In this document: positions 25,536 to 36,135 of the stretch, piece after piece
How the letters are laid out: the number at the start of each line of letters is the position of its first letter
How positions within the stretch are numbered: the stretch's first letter is position 1
NCBI RefSeq assembly: GCF_018780585.1
Contig: NZ_JADMJL010000009.1
Span: 1 to 64,000, forward strand
Reading direction: 5' to 3'
Length of the DNA: 64,000 nucleotides
Source: Methyloversatilis discipulorum
GTDB lineage: Bacteria; Pseudomonadota; Gammaproteobacteria; Burkholderiales; Rhodocyclaceae
Notes under the pieces: model-generated
The model's database searches: none
What the model saw: the letters and a program-made list of their open reading frames with translations, nothing else
Told to the model about the DNA's origin: nothing
Translations under genes and position numbers: made by a program

Positions 25536-26858
25536 ATGAAAATAACCGTAATCGGCACCGGGTACGTAGGCCTGGTCTCCGGGGCCTGCATGGCCGAGAT
25601 GGGCAACGACGTGCTGTGTCTGGACCTTGATCCGGAGAAGATCCGCATCCTGAAGGAAGGCGGCATTCCGATCCACGAGCCGGGCCTGGACGCGGTGGTT
25701 GCGCGCAACGTCGAGGCAGGGCGGCTGCACTTCACGACGGACGTGGCCGAGGCGGTGCGCTTCGGCACCATCCAGTTCATCGCCGTGGGCACGCCGCCGG
25801 ACGAGGACGGCTCGGCCGACCTGCAATACGTGCTGTCGGCCGCGCGCAACATCGGCCGGCTGATGACCGACTACAAGGTGGTGGTCGACAAGAGCACGGT
25901 GCCGGTGGGCACGGCCGACAAGGTGAAGGCGGCGATTGCCGACGAACTGGCCAAGCGCGGTCAGGAGATGGAATTCGCCGTGGTGTCGAACCCGGAATTC
26001 CTGAAGGAAGGTGCTGCGGTGGAGGACTTCATGCGTCCGGACCGCATCGTGGTCGGGGCCGACGACGAACGCGCCATCCACCTGATGCGCGCGCTGTACG
26101 CGCCGTTCCAGCGCAACCGCGACAAGCTGGTGGTGATGGACGTGCGCAGCGCGGAGCTGACGAAGTACGCGGCCAACGCGATGCTGGCCACGCGCATCAG
26201 CTTCATGAACGAACTGGCGCTGCTGGCCGACCGGATGGGGGCCGACATCGAAATGGTGCGCCAGGGCATCGGCTCGGACCCGCGCATCGGCTACCACTTC
26301 CTGTACGCCGGCTGCGGCTACGGCGGCAGCTGCTTCCCGAAGGACGTGAAGGCGCTGATCCGCACCGCACGCGAGAACGGTCAGGACCTGAAAGTGCTGC
26401 AGGCGGTGGAAGACGCCAACGACGTGCAGAAGATGGTGCTGGTGGACAAGATCGTCGCGAAGTTCGGAGAAGATCTGTCGGGCCGCCGCTTCGCGCTGTG
26501 GGGCCTGGCGTTCAAGCCCAACACCGACGACATGCGCGAGGCGCCGAGCCGGGTCATCATCAACGAACTGTTCCGTCGCGGCGCGACGGTGACGGCCTAC
26601 GACCCGGTGGCGATGACGGAAACGAAGCGCATCTACGGCGACGAGCCGCGGCTGACGCTGGCCGACAAGCCGATGGACGCGCTTGAAGGCGCGGACGCGC
26701 TGCTGATCGTGACGGAGTGGAAGGAATTCCGCAGCCCGGACTTCGAGCGGATCAAGTCGGCGCTGAAGCAGCCGGTGATCTTCGACGGACGCAATCTGTA
26801 CGAACCGGAGGTGCCGCGCGCCGCCGGCATCGAGTACTCGGCCATCGGCCGGCGTTGA
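25536..26858 (+). CDS. ugd: UDP-glucose 6-dehydrogenase, copy 2
   Basis: A 440-residue enzyme with a protein sequence identical to copy 1 (12778-14100), including [16 protein letters not shown] and the catalytic cysteine in GGSCFPKD. It makes UDP-glucuronate from UDP-glucose. Here it is followed after 10 bases by a UDP-glucuronate 4-epimerase gene, so this locus supplies UDP-GlcA and UDP-GalA. Codon use matches the surrounding G+C-rich genome, which makes this the more likely ancestral or resident copy. DNA differences from copy 1 are synonymous and concentrated in 26015-26240. Confidence 0.95.
   Translation: MKITVIGTGYVGLVSGACMAEMGNDVLCLDLDPEKIRILKEGGIPIHEPGLDAVVARNVEAGRLHFTTDVAEAVRFGTIQFIAVGTPPDEDGSADLQYVLSAARNIGRLMTDYKVVVDKSTVPVGTADKVKAAIADELAKRGQEMEFAVVSNPEFLKEGAAVEDFMRPDRIVVGADDERAIHLMRALYAPFQRNRDKLVVMDVRSAELTKYAANAMLATRISFMNELALLADRMGADIEMVRQGIGSDPRIGYHFLYAGCGYGGSCFPKDVKALIRTARENGQDLKVLQAVEDANDVQKMVLVDKIVAKFGEDLSGRRFALWGLAFKPNTDDMREAPSRVIINELFRRGATVTAYDPVAMTETKRIYGDEPRLTLADKPMDALEGADALLIVTEWKEFRSPDFERIKSALKQPVIFDGRNLYEPEVPRAAGIEYSAIGRR
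25545..26855 (+). repeat. Long direct repeat, ugd copy B (pairs with 12787-14097)
   Basis: Nearly identical, same-orientation partner of 12787-14097. Outside the cluster at 26015-26240, only three further differences lie within the repeat (in the last 90 bases). Codons 2 and 3, just upstream of the repeat, differ as well. Confidence 0.9.
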
Positions 26859-26868
26859 ACCTCGCGCG

Positions 26869-27876
<1,008 letters not shown>

Positions 27877-27894
27877 ACGACCCGCGTCACGCAG

Positions 27895-27917
27895 AAAAGG
27901 GCGCCGCTGGCGCCCTT
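27895..27917. terminator. Bidirectional terminator between epimerase and TonB-like genes
   Basis: Stem GGGCGCC/GGCGCCC around a short GCTG loop with AAAA before it and TT after it. It lies in the 42-bp gap between two convergent genes and can serve both. Confidence 0.8.
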
Positions 27918-27918
27918 G

Positions 27919-28695
27919 TCACTTCTTCAGCTTGTAGTCGATCGGCAGCAGGAATTCGAGCCGCTGGCCGGCGAGCGCTGCCGGTACCGGTGGCAGCTTC
28001 GTCTTCTTCACCAGCGCCAGCGCCGCTTCGTCCAGCACCGACTGGCCGGATTCGTCGACCAGGGTGGCCGATACGAGCTGGCCGTTCTCGATGACGATGA
28101 GCACCTTGGGCGTACCTTCCAGCCCGCGCATCGCCGCCAGTCGCGGATAGGTCTGCCCTTTCTTGATCTCTGCCGACAGCGCCTGGCCGTAACCCGCCTT
28201 CAGCGACTGGAAATCGACGCTCGGCGCGGCAGGTGCCGGCGCGGGCGCGGGGACCGGCGCCGGTGCGGGTGGCGGTGGCGGCGCATCGATCGGCGGCAGC
28301 GGCGCCGGCGGCGGTTGTACCGGCACCACGCGTTCCTCGGGCGCCGGCGATGGCGCCGGCGGTGCGGCCAGCACCGGCAGCGGCGCCTGCTGCGGCACCG
28401 GCTTGGGCGGTTTGGGTACCGGCTTCGGCGGTGGCGGCGGGGGCGGCGGCTCGACCGGCTTCGGCGGCGGAGGAGGCGGTGGGGGAGGCGGCGGAGGCTC
28501 TTCCTTGATCATCCGCACATCGACGCGGATCTCGGTCGGCGCCACGCGCGGCACATACACGGACGCCCGCCAGACGACGAAGCTGTGCACCAGGATGGAC
28601 GCGACGAAGGCGGCAGCCCAGAGCCAGGAGCGGAATCGCGTGAAGTCGCTGAAGTAGGCGACGTAAGGCGGACGGAGGACGGAAGTCGGATTCAT
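27919..28695 (-). CDS. TonB family energy transducer
   Basis: A 258-residue protein with a short cytoplasmic N-terminus and one membrane anchor at about residues 25-45. A very long proline-rich periplasmic linker follows (about 65-175, including a run of twelve prolines), then a C-terminal TonB domain at about 180-258 (YPRLAAMRGLEG, VLIVIENGQL, ALALVKKTKLPPVP). It would couple proton-motive force from ExbB/ExbD to outer-membrane receptors. No exbB, exbD or receptor gene is near, so its partner is not known. The anchor lacks a clear canonical SxxxH arrangement, though LVHSF contains a histidine. It probably has its own promoter in the 130-bp gap to the MATE gene. Confidence 0.85.
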   Translation of the reverse strand: MNPTSVLRPPYVAYFSDFTRFRSWLWAAAFVASILVHSFVVWRASVYVPRVAPTEIRVDVRMIKEEPPPPPPPPPPPPKPVEPPPPPPPPKPVPKPPKPVPQQAPLPVLAAPPAPSPAPEERVVPVQPPPAPLPPIDAPPPPPAPAPVPAPAPAPAAPSVDFQSLKAGYGQALSAEIKKGQTYPRLAAMRGLEGTPKVLIVIENGQLVSATLVDESGQSVLDEAALALVKKTKLPPVPAALAGQRLEFLLPIDYKLKK

Positions 28696-28825
28696 CGGCG
28701 AGGCGGTGGCAAGCCCGGACGAGTGGTTTGTTCTGTTCCGGGCGGGGCAGCCGCGGACTTTACTTCAATTGCCGCGTGCGGTGCACCGTCGGGAAAACAT
28801 CCCGCTCGCTGTTGCTGCGCAGCAA

Positions 28826-30205
28826 TCATGCGATGGCGCGTGGATGTCGACGTATCACCCGCAACAGGATGACGCCGATCATCAAGCCGGCCAGCACGGT
28901 CGACAGCAGCGTTGCCAGCCAGAAACCGGCCGCCCCCATGGGCTGCGCGATCAGCGCGATGCCGGCCCCGGGCAGGCCGTGAAAGGCGAGCAGGTAACCG
29001 CTGCCTAGGCCGACGCCCCAGAAGCAGACGGTGTGCACGATCATCGGCGCCACCGTCACCTTGTAGCCGCGCAGCGCGAACGAAGCCAGCGTGTGCGCGG
29101 CGTCGATCAGCACGAACAGCGCGACATAGGGCAGCAGGCTGCGGGCGACGCCCAGCACCGCCGGGTCCTTGCTGTAGAAGGCCAGCACCGACTCGCGCGA
29201 CAGCCACAGCAGCAGGCCGACGAATACCGCGAGCACGCTGGCCATCGCCAGTCCGGTCAGCGCGGTGTGGCGGGCACGCAGCCAGTCGTGTGCGCCGGCT
29301 GCCTGACCGACCAGCACCAGCGTGCCGCTGCCCAGCGCCAGCGGCAGCATGAAGCAGACGCCGTTGATGTTGGCGATCACGCGGTGTCCTGCGACCACGT
29401 CGGGGCCGAGCCGGGCGACGAACAGCGCGATCAGCGTGAAACTGGTGATCTCGACGAAATTCGATACGCCCATCGGTCCGCCCAGCCGCAGCATTTCGCG
29501 CTGTGCCCAGGCTCTGGGCGCCTGCCAGTCGTGAAAGGGGCGCAGCGCGCGCAGTTGCGGCGAGTACTTGAGCCACAGCAGTGCGCAGACCACCGACAGC
29601 CAGTTCACCACCAGCGTGGACAGCCCGCAGCCGAGCGCACCGAGCGGCGGGCCGAAAGCGCCTGTGGTGAGTGCCCACGCCAGCGGCACATGCACCGCCA
29701 GGCAGGCCAGCATGATCACCATCACCGGCCGCGGCTGGCCGATGCCGTTCATCAGCGCCTGAAAGGCGCGGAACAGCAGCGCGCCGGGTACCGCGAAGGC
29801 GAGGGCGAGCAGGTAGTCGCGCGTCTTCGCCTCGACCACCGGATCGAGCTGCGACAGTGCGAGCAGCGGGTCGGGCAGGGCGAGCAGCAAGGCGCCGGGC
29901 AGTGACAGGAAGAGCGCCATCCACACCGCCTGCTGGAAGGCGGGTGCGATGTCCTCGCGCCGGCCGGCGCCGACGTGGTGCGCGATAATGGGCGCGGCGG
30001 CATACAGGATGCCGATCAGCGCGATCACCACCGAAATGAACAGTCCGCCACCGACCGCGACGGCAGCCAGATCGGCGGTCGCGTGATGGCCGGCGATCAG
30101 CGTGTCGGCGACATTGGTGCCTATGCTCGCCAGCTGCGACACCAGCATCGGTGCGGCCAGCGCGAAGATGCCCGCAGCGGTGCCGCGGCGGGCGTCGGCG
30201 GTCAC
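28826..30205 (-). CDS. MATE family multidrug efflux transporter (NorM-like)
   Basis: A 459-residue, 12-helix inner-membrane antiporter. The MATE signatures are [26 protein letters not shown] at the N-terminus and the matching motif in the second half ([29 protein letters not shown]). It would export cationic drugs or metabolites in exchange for Na+ or H+. The start is a GTG at 30205 whose GTGA overlaps the pyrD stop, so it is translated as the last gene of the aat-bpt-pyrD string. Substrate is unknown. Confidence 0.88.
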   Translation of the reverse strand: MTADARRGTAAGIFALAAPMLVSQLASIGTNVADTLIAGHHATADLAAVAVGGGLFISVVIALIGILYAAAPIIAHHVGAGRREDIAPAFQQAVWMALFLSLPGALLLALPDPLLALSQLDPVVEAKTRDYLLALAFAVPGALLFRAFQALMNGIGQPRPVMVIMLACLAVHVPLAWALTTGAFGPPLGALGCGLSTLVVNWLSVVCALLWLKYSPQLRALRPFHDWQAPRAWAQREMLRLGGPMGVSNFVEITSFTLIALFVARLGPDVVAGHRVIANINGVCFMLPLALGSGTLVLVGQAAGAHDWLRARHTALTGLAMASVLAVFVGLLLWLSRESVLAFYSKDPAVLGVARSLLPYVALFVLIDAAHTLASFALRGYKVTVAPMIVHTVCFWGVGLGSGYLLAFHGLPGAGIALIAQPMGAAGFWLATLLSTVLAGLMIGVILLRVIRRHPRAIA

Positions 30206-31218
30206 GATTCCGCCAGTGCGCGCGCCGCGTCGGCGACCAGCGCCGGGCCGCGGTAGATCAGGCCGCTGTACAGCTGCACCAGTTGCGCGCCGGCGTCGAC
30301 CTTATCCTTCGCGTGATGGCCTTCGGTGATGCCGCCGACGCCGATCAGCGCGACCTTGCCGTCGAGCTTCTGCGCCAGGGCGCGCAGCACGGCCGTCGAT
30401 TTCTCGCGCACCGGCGCACCCGACAGACCACCCGCTTCGCCGCCGTGCGGCAGGTTTTCGACACCGGTGCGCGACAGCGTGGTGTTGGTCGCGATCAGCG
30501 CGTCGATGTGGTGGCGCACCGTCGCGTCAGCGATGGCATCGATCTGCTCGGCGTCGAGGTCGGGTGCGATCTTCAGGGCGATCGGCACGGTACGGCCGGC
30601 GGCGGCGTCGAGCTTCTGCCGTTCGGCGTCGAGCGCGCCCAGCAGCTGGTTCAATTCGTCCGCGCCCTGCAGCTGGCGCAGGTTCTTCGTGTTCGGGCTG
30701 GAAATGTTGACGGTGATGTAGCGCGCGTAGGGGTGGGCGCCGCGCAGGCCGATCAGGTAATCGTCGGTCGCGCGTTCGATCGGCGTGTCGGCGTTCTTGC
30801 CGATATTGATGCCGAGAATGCCGCCCTCGCGGACCCAGCGTGAGCGCTTCACGTTTTCGATCAGCGCATCCAGGCCCAGGTTGTTGAAACCCATGCGGTT
30901 GATGATGCCCTGCGCCGCCGGCAGCCGGAACATGCGCGGCTTCGGATTGCCCGGCTGCGGACGCGGCGTGATGGTGCCGATCTCGATGAAGCCGAAGCCG
31001 AGCCGCGCTAGACCGTCGATCGCCGCACCGTTCTTGTCGAGACCTGCGGCGAGGCCGACCCGGTTCGGAAAGTCCAGACCCATACAGCGCACCGGATCGG
31101 GCGCGATGCGTTGCAGTGGCACCAGCCCCGGATGTTTCGCCAGCGTGCCCAGCGTCAGGTCATGGGCTCGTTCGGCGTCGAGCGAAAACAGCAGCGGGCG
31201 CAGCAGCGGGTAGAGCAT
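30202..31218 (-). CDS. pyrD: Dihydroorotate dehydrogenase, quinone-dependent (class 2)
   Basis: Start at ATG 31218 ([21 protein letters not shown]), giving 338 residues, the normal class 2 length; the open frame continues upstream only as non-coding text. The enzyme oxidises dihydroorotate to orotate with ubiquinone in pyrimidine synthesis and is peripheral to the inner membrane. FMN and substrate motifs are visible: [45 protein letters not shown] (with the catalytic Ser region) and GVGGI near the C-terminus. It is followed by the MATE gene through a GTGA overlap. Confidence 0.95.
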   Translation of the reverse strand: MLYPLLRPLLFSLDAERAHDLTLGTLAKHPGLVPLQRIAPDPVRCMGLDFPNRVGLAAGLDKNGAAIDGLARLGFGFIEIGTITPRPQPGNPKPRMFRLPAAQGIINRMGFNNLGLDALIENVKRSRWVREGGILGINIGKNADTPIERATDDYLIGLRGAHPYARYITVNISSPNTKNLRQLQGADELNQLLGALDAERQKLDAAAGRTVPIALKIAPDLDAEQIDAIADATVRHHIDALIATNTTLSRTGVENLPHGGEAGGLSGAPVREKSTAVLRALAQKLDGKVALIGVGGITEGHHAKDKVDAGAQLVQLYSGLIYRGPALVADAARALAES

Positions 31219-31523
31219 GGGTGGAATCCGGTTCGCGGGTCGCAGGGGTGCGACGCAAAGGCGCGGATTATCGGCCGGGCAGCGAGGGCAGGCAACCCGC
31301 GGGGCGGTGGCAAGAGCCTGGGTTGCGTGGAAAGGGCTTCTGACATCGACGGGGGTCTGCTGAAGCCGCATCGCGACCAGAGGTCGCTCCCACGAAAGTA
31401 CCCCCTGACGTCGGACGGAGCCGGGGTCTTGTGGGAGAGAGCTTGCTCGCGATTGTGGCCTCAATCGAAGCCGGCGGTCTGCCGAAGCCGCATCGCGACC
31501 GCAGGTCGCCCACACGAGCGGCG
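31219..31523. repeat. Intergenic region with three REP-like hairpins
   Basis: Hairpins at 31368-31393 (GCGACC/GGTCGC), 31430-31454 (a GAGC/GCTC type on the opposite strand) and 31491-31516 (GCGACC/GGTCGC) keep the local REP layout: ATCGCGA before the stem and CTCCCAC after it. No gene is supported in these 305 bases. Confidence 0.7.
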
Positions 31524-32276
31524 CTACAGCCCCAGTTCGCCGTCGCCCAGTTCGCGCCAGACGCTGTCGATCCGGCCCTCGAGTGGGCGGAAGCGGGCCT
31601 TGTAGGCCATCTTGGCGCTGTCGCGTATCCAGTAGCCAAGATAGACGTAGGGCAGACCGAGCAGGCGGGCCAGGCTGACCTGCCACAGGATGTTGTAGGT
31701 GCCGTAGCTGGCGCCTTCGACATCAGGGTCGTAATAGGTGTAGACCGACGACAGGCCGTCGTCGAGGATGTCGATGATGCTGACGATGCGCAGCGGCGCG
31801 TCCGGCTCGCTGCCTTCGCGGAATTCGATCAGTCGGGTATCGACGTGGCTCTGCAGCAGGAAGTGCGAATACTGTTCGCGCGAGTCCTGGTCCATGCCCC
31901 CGCCGCTGTGCCGGCTCGACTGGTAGCGCTGGTACAGCGCGTAATGCTCCTCGCGGAAGGATAGCGGCGCCTCGCGGGCGACCAGATTCTCGTGTCTTCT
32001 TTCCGAGCGGCGCTGCGTGCGCGAGGCGGTGAAACGGTTGACCGGCAGACGGACCGGCGTGCAGGCGCGGCAGGCGTCGCAATAGGGGCGGTAGGTGAAC
32101 ACGCCGCTGCGGCGAAAACCGGCGCGCACCAGATCACTGTAGAGCCGGGCGTCGATCAGGTTGGACGGCGTGGCAACCTGCGAGCGCGCGGTGCGGCCCT
32201 GCAGGTAGGAGCAGGCATAGGGTGCCGTTGCATAGAACTGCAGCGTGGTGAAGGGCAGGTCCTTGAGCAGCGCCAT
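31524..32276 (-). CDS. bpt: Aspartate/glutamate leucyltransferase (arginyltransferase family)
   Basis: I choose ATG 32276 (MALLKDLPF, 250 residues) because the family begins here; the frame upstream overlaps the aat region without similarity. The enzyme transfers Leu from Leu-tRNA to N-terminal Asp or Glu, making bacterial N-degrons recognised by ClpS/ClpAP. The cysteine pairs in [18 protein letters not shown] near residue 60 and the PYVYLGYWI motif near 205 are typical. It lies 25 bases after aat, the other N-end rule transferase. Confidence 0.93.
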   Translation of the reverse strand: MALLKDLPFTTLQFYATAPYACSYLQGRTARSQVATPSNLIDARLYSDLVRAGFRRSGVFTYRPYCDACRACTPVRLPVNRFTASRTQRRSERRHENLVAREAPLSFREEHYALYQRYQSSRHSGGGMDQDSREQYSHFLLQSHVDTRLIEFREGSEPDAPLRIVSIIDILDDGLSSVYTYYDPDVEGASYGTYNILWQVSLARLLGLPYVYLGYWIRDSAKMAYKARFRPLEGRIDSVWRELGDGELGL

Positions 32277-32301
32277 GGCGTCAGCGGAATCGGTGTCCGT
32301 T

Positions 32302-33006
32302 TCAGAGTCTGAAGTAAGCCGGTATTTCGTCGGGCCGCCAGCGCCGCGGATGGGCCGACTGCACCGACTGTGACAGCACGCGGCAGAATTCGCTGCGTGC
32401 AATTTCACGTCCGCCCATGGACGCCAGGTGCGCGGTGTTCATCTGGCAGTCGATCAGCGCATAGCCCTGCGATTCAAGATAGCGTGCGAGATGCACCAGC
32501 GCAATCTTCGAGGTGTCGCGGGTGCGCGAGAACATCGATTCGCCGTAGAACATCCGCCCCAGCGCCAGACCGTAGAGACCGCCCGCAAGTTCGCCATCGA
32601 CCCAGGTTTCGACGCTGTGCGCCCAGCCCTGTGTGTGCAGCGCGCCGTAGGCGGCGATCATGTGGTCGCTGATCCAGGTGCCGGCCTGGCCATCGCGCGG
32701 TTCGGCACAGGCGCGCATGACAGCCTCGAAGGCGGTGTCGCAGCGGATTTCGTACGGCCGGTTGCGCAGTACCTTGCGCATCGACGGCGTGATGCGGATT
32801 TCGGCCGGCACCAGCACCATGCGCGGGTCCGGGCTCCACCACAGCACCGGCTGACCCTCGGAGAACCACGGGAAGATGCCTTGCCGGTAGGCGTCGAGGA
32901 TGCGCTGCGGCGTCAGTTCGAGACCGGCCGCCAGCAGCCCGTCCGGGTCGCGCAGCGCCGTATCGACCGGCGGAAACGGGTCGCCGGGTTCCAGCCAGGG
33001 AATCAC
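32302..33006 (-). CDS. aat: Leucyl/phenylalanyl-tRNA--protein transferase
   Basis: A 234-residue enzyme adding Leu or Phe to N-terminal Lys or Arg of proteins, feeding the ClpS/ClpAP N-end rule pathway. It starts with GTG at 33006, overlapping the stop of the upstream ABC ATPase gene (GTGA). Family motifs are [65 protein letters not shown] and [15 protein letters not shown]. Being next to bpt, it forms a two-enzyme N-degron tagging unit. Confidence 0.95.
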   Translation of the reverse strand: MIPWLEPGDPFPPVDTALRDPDGLLAAGLELTPQRILDAYRQGIFPWFSEGQPVLWWSPDPRMVLVPAEIRITPSMRKVLRNRPYEIRCDTAFEAVMRACAEPRDGQAGTWISDHMIAAYGALHTQGWAHSVETWVDGELAGGLYGLALGRMFYGESMFSRTRDTSKIALVHLARYLESQGYALIDCQMNTAHLASMGGREIARSEFCRVLSQSVQSAHPRRWRPDEIPAYFRL

Positions 33007-34100
33007 GCCGCGCTGGACAGCGGTTCGGCTGCGGTCTCGGGGTGGCGGAAGGCCACCACGTGGTCGGCATCGAGACGGATGCCGATGAATTCGCCGATCG
33101 CGTGGTTGTGGTGCGACGGCACCAGCGACAGCACACGGCGGCCCGAACCCAGGCGCAGGGTGTACAGGAATTCGGCGCCGCGGAAAGACTTGCACAGCAC
33201 TTCGGCGCGCAGCGGTGCGGCGTCGTCGTGCACCACGTCGTCCGGACGCAGCAGCACGTCGACCCGGTTGTCGGCGGCGCAGTGCGGACAACCGTCGTCG
33301 CAGCGGAAGGGGAATTCGCTGCGCAGCACGCCCAGTTCCATTTCGACCTCGTGGTCGCCGCGCAGCGTGCCCGGCAGGAATACGCCCTGACCGACGAAAT
33401 CGGCGACGAAGCGACTCTCCGGCTTGTGATAGAGGTTGTACGCACTGTCCCACTGCAGCAGCCGACCGCCCTGCATGACGCCGATCTCGTCGGCGATGGC
33501 GAAGGCTTCCTGCTGGTCGTGCGTAACCAGGATGGCGGTGATGCCGCGCGCCTTCAGGATGTCGCGCAGTTCCGTGGCGAGCCGGGTGCGCAGTTCGACG
33601 TCGAGGCTGGAGAAGGGCTCGTCGAGCAGCAGCAGTTCCGGGTCCGGTGCCAACGCGCGGGCCAGTGCCACGCGCTGCTGCTGGCCGCCCGACAGCTGGT
33701 GCGGGTACTTGTCGGCGTGATCGGTCAGCCCGACCACCGCCAGCATTTCGTTGGCGCGCACCCGCTTTTCGTCACGCGAACCGCTGCGCAGGCCGAAGGC
33801 GACGTTGTCGGCGACGCTCAGATGCGGGAACAGTGCGAAGTCCTGGAACACCATGCCGACGCGCCGCTGTTCCGGCGCCAGGTGCTGGCGGCTGGACGAC
33901 ACCGTGACACCGTTGATGTCGATGTGTCCCTCGCGCAGCCGCTCGAAGCCGGCGATGGCACGCAGCACCGTCGTCTTGCCGCAGCCCGAAGGGCCGAGCA
34001 GGCAGCCGATCTGGCCGCGTTCGAGACGCAGCGACAGGTCGCGGACCACTTCGGTGGTGCCGTACGCGATGCGCACGGATTCAAGCAGCAACTGTGACAT
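33003..34100 (-). CDS. fbpC: Iron(III) ABC transporter ATP-binding protein (FbpC type)
   Basis: A 365-residue ATPase. It has Walker A GPSGCGKTT near residue 37, the Q-loop FQDFALFPHL, signature LSGGQQQRVALARAL, Walker B LLLLDEPFSSLD, and the H-loop VTHDQQEAF. A C-terminal TOBE-like domain (about 240-350) includes a CPHC pair. It should energise the divergently encoded FbpB permease. The first gene of a minus-strand string running into aat, it starts 132 bp from fbpB on the other strand. Related spermidine or thiamine importers share this architecture, but the duplicated permease next door fits Fe3+ transporters best. Confidence 0.83.
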   Translation of the reverse strand: MSQLLLESVRIAYGTTEVVRDLSLRLERGQIGCLLGPSGCGKTTVLRAIAGFERLREGHIDINGVTVSSSRQHLAPEQRRVGMVFQDFALFPHLSVADNVAFGLRSGSRDEKRVRANEMLAVVGLTDHADKYPHQLSGGQQQRVALARALAPDPELLLLDEPFSSLDVELRTRLATELRDILKARGITAILVTHDQQEAFAIADEIGVMQGGRLLQWDSAYNLYHKPESRFVADFVGQGVFLPGTLRGDHEVEMELGVLRSEFPFRCDDGCPHCAADNRVDVLLRPDDVVHDDAAPLRAEVLCKSFRGAEFLYTLRLGSGRRVLSLVPSHHNHAIGEFIGIRLDADHVVAFRHPETAAEPLSSAA

Positions 34101-34153
34101 GGACCGAAGTGTGACGAAGGGGACCGTACAAAAGAGTGATCAGGATCAAGATC

Positions 34154-34174
34154 GATAATCGCTCTCAATTATAA
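34154..34174. promoter_or_regulatory. Possible Fur box between fbpC and fbpB
   Basis: The stretch GATAATCGCTCTCAATTAT, read on the minus strand, contains TGAGAGCGATTATC, two mismatches from the common Fur-site core TGAGAATGATTATC. It lies between divergent iron-transport genes, where a Fur operator is expected. Suggestive only. Confidence 0.4.
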
Positions 34175-34232
34175 TGCGCTTGCCGCTGCGTGAGCGTAAC
34201 GGCCACCGATAACTCAAGCCGGGACAGCCGGC

Positions 34233-35879
34233 ATGCCCCACTTGTCTGCCCGCCGTCTTCATCCCCTGTCGCTGATCGCTCTGCTGCTGGCGCTGCTGGT
34301 GGCTGCGCCGGTGCTGTCGGTGCTGTTCAACCTGTTCAGTGGCGGCACCGCAGACACCTGGGCGCACCTGGCGTCGACCGTGCTGCCGGACTACGTCGCC
34401 AGCACGCTGTGGCTGTGCCTTTGGGTCGGGCTGGGCACCGCAGTGATCGGCGTGTCGACCGCTTGGGCCACAGTAATGTGGGAGTTCCCCGGCCGCCGCG
34501 TGCTGGAATGGGCCATGGTGTTGCCGCTGGCGACGCCGGCCTACGTGATGGCCTATACCTACACCGACCTGCTGCAGTTCGTCGGCCCGGTGCAGACGGC
34601 CTTGCGCGACACCTTCGGCTGGGAGCGCGGCGACTACTGGTTTCCGGATGTGCGCACCGTCGGCGGTGCCGCCTGCATGTTCATCGCCGTGCTCTATCCC
34701 TATGTATACCTGCTGACGCGGCAATCGCTGATCGAGCGCGCAGCCGGGCTGAACGAGGCGGCCCGCATGCTGGGGCAGGGCGCCTGGGAAGCCTTCTTCC
34801 GCGTGACGTTGCCGCTGGCCCGCCCGGCCATCGCGGCCGGCGTGTCGCTGGCGCTGATGGAAACGCTGGCCGATTACGGTGCGGTGAGCTATTTCGGCGT
34901 GCAGACCTTCACCACCGGCATCTACCGCGCCTGGTTCTCGCTCGGCGACCGCGTTGCCGCGGCACAGCTGGCCGCGTTGCTGCTCGGTTTCGTCACCCTG
35001 CTGCTGCTGGCCGAACGGCTGAGCCGCGGCGGTGCGCGTTTCCATGACAGCGGTCGCGCCGGTGGCAGTGCGCGCCGCCATGCGCTGTCGCGCGCCGCCG
35101 GCTGGGGCGTCACCGTCGCCTGTGTGCTGCCGCTGGCCGCCGGCTTCATCGTGCCGGCAGCGGTGCTGCTGAAATGGGCGTTTTCGGAGGGCGATGCGCA
35201 GTTCGGCGAGCGTTTCGTCGGGCTGGCGATCAACAGCTTCACGCTGGCCGCCGTCGCCAGTGTCTGTGCGGTGGCGCTCGCGCTGTTGCTCGCCTACGCG
35301 GTCCGCACCAGCCGCTCTCGTCTGGTGGCGCTGGCGCGCTCGGCCGTCGGTCTGGGCTACGCAGTGCCGGGTGCGGTGATCGCGGTCGGTATCCTGATTC
35401 CGGTCACCCGCCTCGACCACCTGCTGTCCGGGCTGTGGCAGCAGTGGACCGGCAGCAACCCGGGCCTGTTGCTGACCGGCGGCATCGCCGCGCTGGTGTA
35501 TGCGTATCTGGCGCGCTTCCTGACGGTGTCGCTGCAGTCGGTGGAATCGGGTCTGGCGCGCATCACGCCGAGCATGGACGAAGCGGCGCGCAGCCTCGGC
35601 CTCGGTGTCGGCGCGACCCTGCGCCGCGTGCACTGGCCGATGCTGCGCGGCAGCCTGCTGACCGCATCGCTGCTGGTATTCGTCGATGTGATGAAGGAAC
35701 TGCCGGCGACGTTGGTGATGCGGCCGTTCAACTTCGACACCCTCGCCACCCAGGCCTACACGCTGGCCAGCGATGAAAGACTGCAGGAAGCATCGACCGC
35801 AGCGCTGGCCATCGTCGCCGTCGGCCTGCTGCCGCTGATCGCGCTGTCGAGACAGATCGCACGATCGCGGCGGGATTGA
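34233..35879 (+). CDS. fbpB: Iron(III) ABC transporter permease (FbpB type, two fused permease halves)
   Basis: A 548-residue inner-membrane protein with about 12 helices formed by two homologous halves. Each half carries an EAA loop that docks the ATPase: EAARMLGQGAWEAFFRV near residue 175 and EAARSLGLGVGATLRRV near residue 450. This duplicated layout is typical of FbpB/SfuB ferric iron permeases. No periplasmic iron-binding protein (FbpA) gene is present in the window, so it must be encoded elsewhere. REP hairpins follow the stop codon. Confidence 0.88.
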   Translation: MPHLSARRLHPLSLIALLLALLVAAPVLSVLFNLFSGGTADTWAHLASTVLPDYVASTLWLCLWVGLGTAVIGVSTAWATVMWEFPGRRVLEWAMVLPLATPAYVMAYTYTDLLQFVGPVQTALRDTFGWERGDYWFPDVRTVGGAACMFIAVLYPYVYLLTRQSLIERAAGLNEAARMLGQGAWEAFFRVTLPLARPAIAAGVSLALMETLADYGAVSYFGVQTFTTGIYRAWFSLGDRVAAAQLAALLLGFVTLLLLAERLSRGGARFHDSGRAGGSARRHALSRAAGWGVTVACVLPLAAGFIVPAAVLLKWAFSEGDAQFGERFVGLAINSFTLAAVASVCAVALALLLAYAVRTSRSRLVALARSAVGLGYAVPGAVIAVGILIPVTRLDHLLSGLWQQWTGSNPGLLLTGGIAALVYAYLARFLTVSLQSVESGLARITPSMDEAARSLGLGVGATLRRVHWPMLRGSLLTASLLVFVDVMKELPATLVMRPFNFDTLATQAYTLASDERLQEASTAALAIVAVGLLPLIALSRQIARSRRD

Positions 35880-35893
35880 GCAGGCATACCACC

Positions 35894-36122
35894 CCTGTGG
35901 GAGTGGTCTTCTGACCGCGACGCGGCCGTTGATGTACGCAGGCTTCGATACAGGTTGCTGTCGGGGTCAGAAGACCCCTCCCACAGAACCTCGGCTCAGG
36001 TACAAGTCGTGGAGCTAGCGCATCGTTCCTGTGGGAGCGGCCTTGGCCGCGACACGGCCTGTGCATGTCGCAAGCTTCGATCACTCACGGCCGCCGTCGG
36101 GGTCAGAAGACCCCTCCCACAG
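35894..36122. repeat. REP/BIME cluster of four units
   Basis: Four hairpins between convergent genes: GTGGTC/GACCGC at about 35895-35921, GGGGTC/GACCCC at 35960-35986, GCGGCC/GGCCGC at about 36029-36055, and GGGGTC/GACCCC at 36096-36122. Orientation alternates and CTCCCACAG-type flanks are conserved. It is likely also the transcript end for fbpB and the response-regulator gene. Confidence 0.85.
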
Positions 36123-36135
36123 AATCCTGGCGCGC

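Noticed and set aside
28692-29924. 410-codon minus-strand frame overlapping the MATE gene in another frame
   Set aside because: The 459-residue frame in the other phase has 12 helices and MATE motifs; this one is an Arg/Ala-rich shadow.
31255-31275. ACGCAAAGG, which resembles part of the GEMM riboswitch core
   Set aside because: It lacks the tetraloop stem, the CTCCGG receptor and the 3' TAGCGGG element, and lies upstream of pyrD on the wrong strand for that gene.
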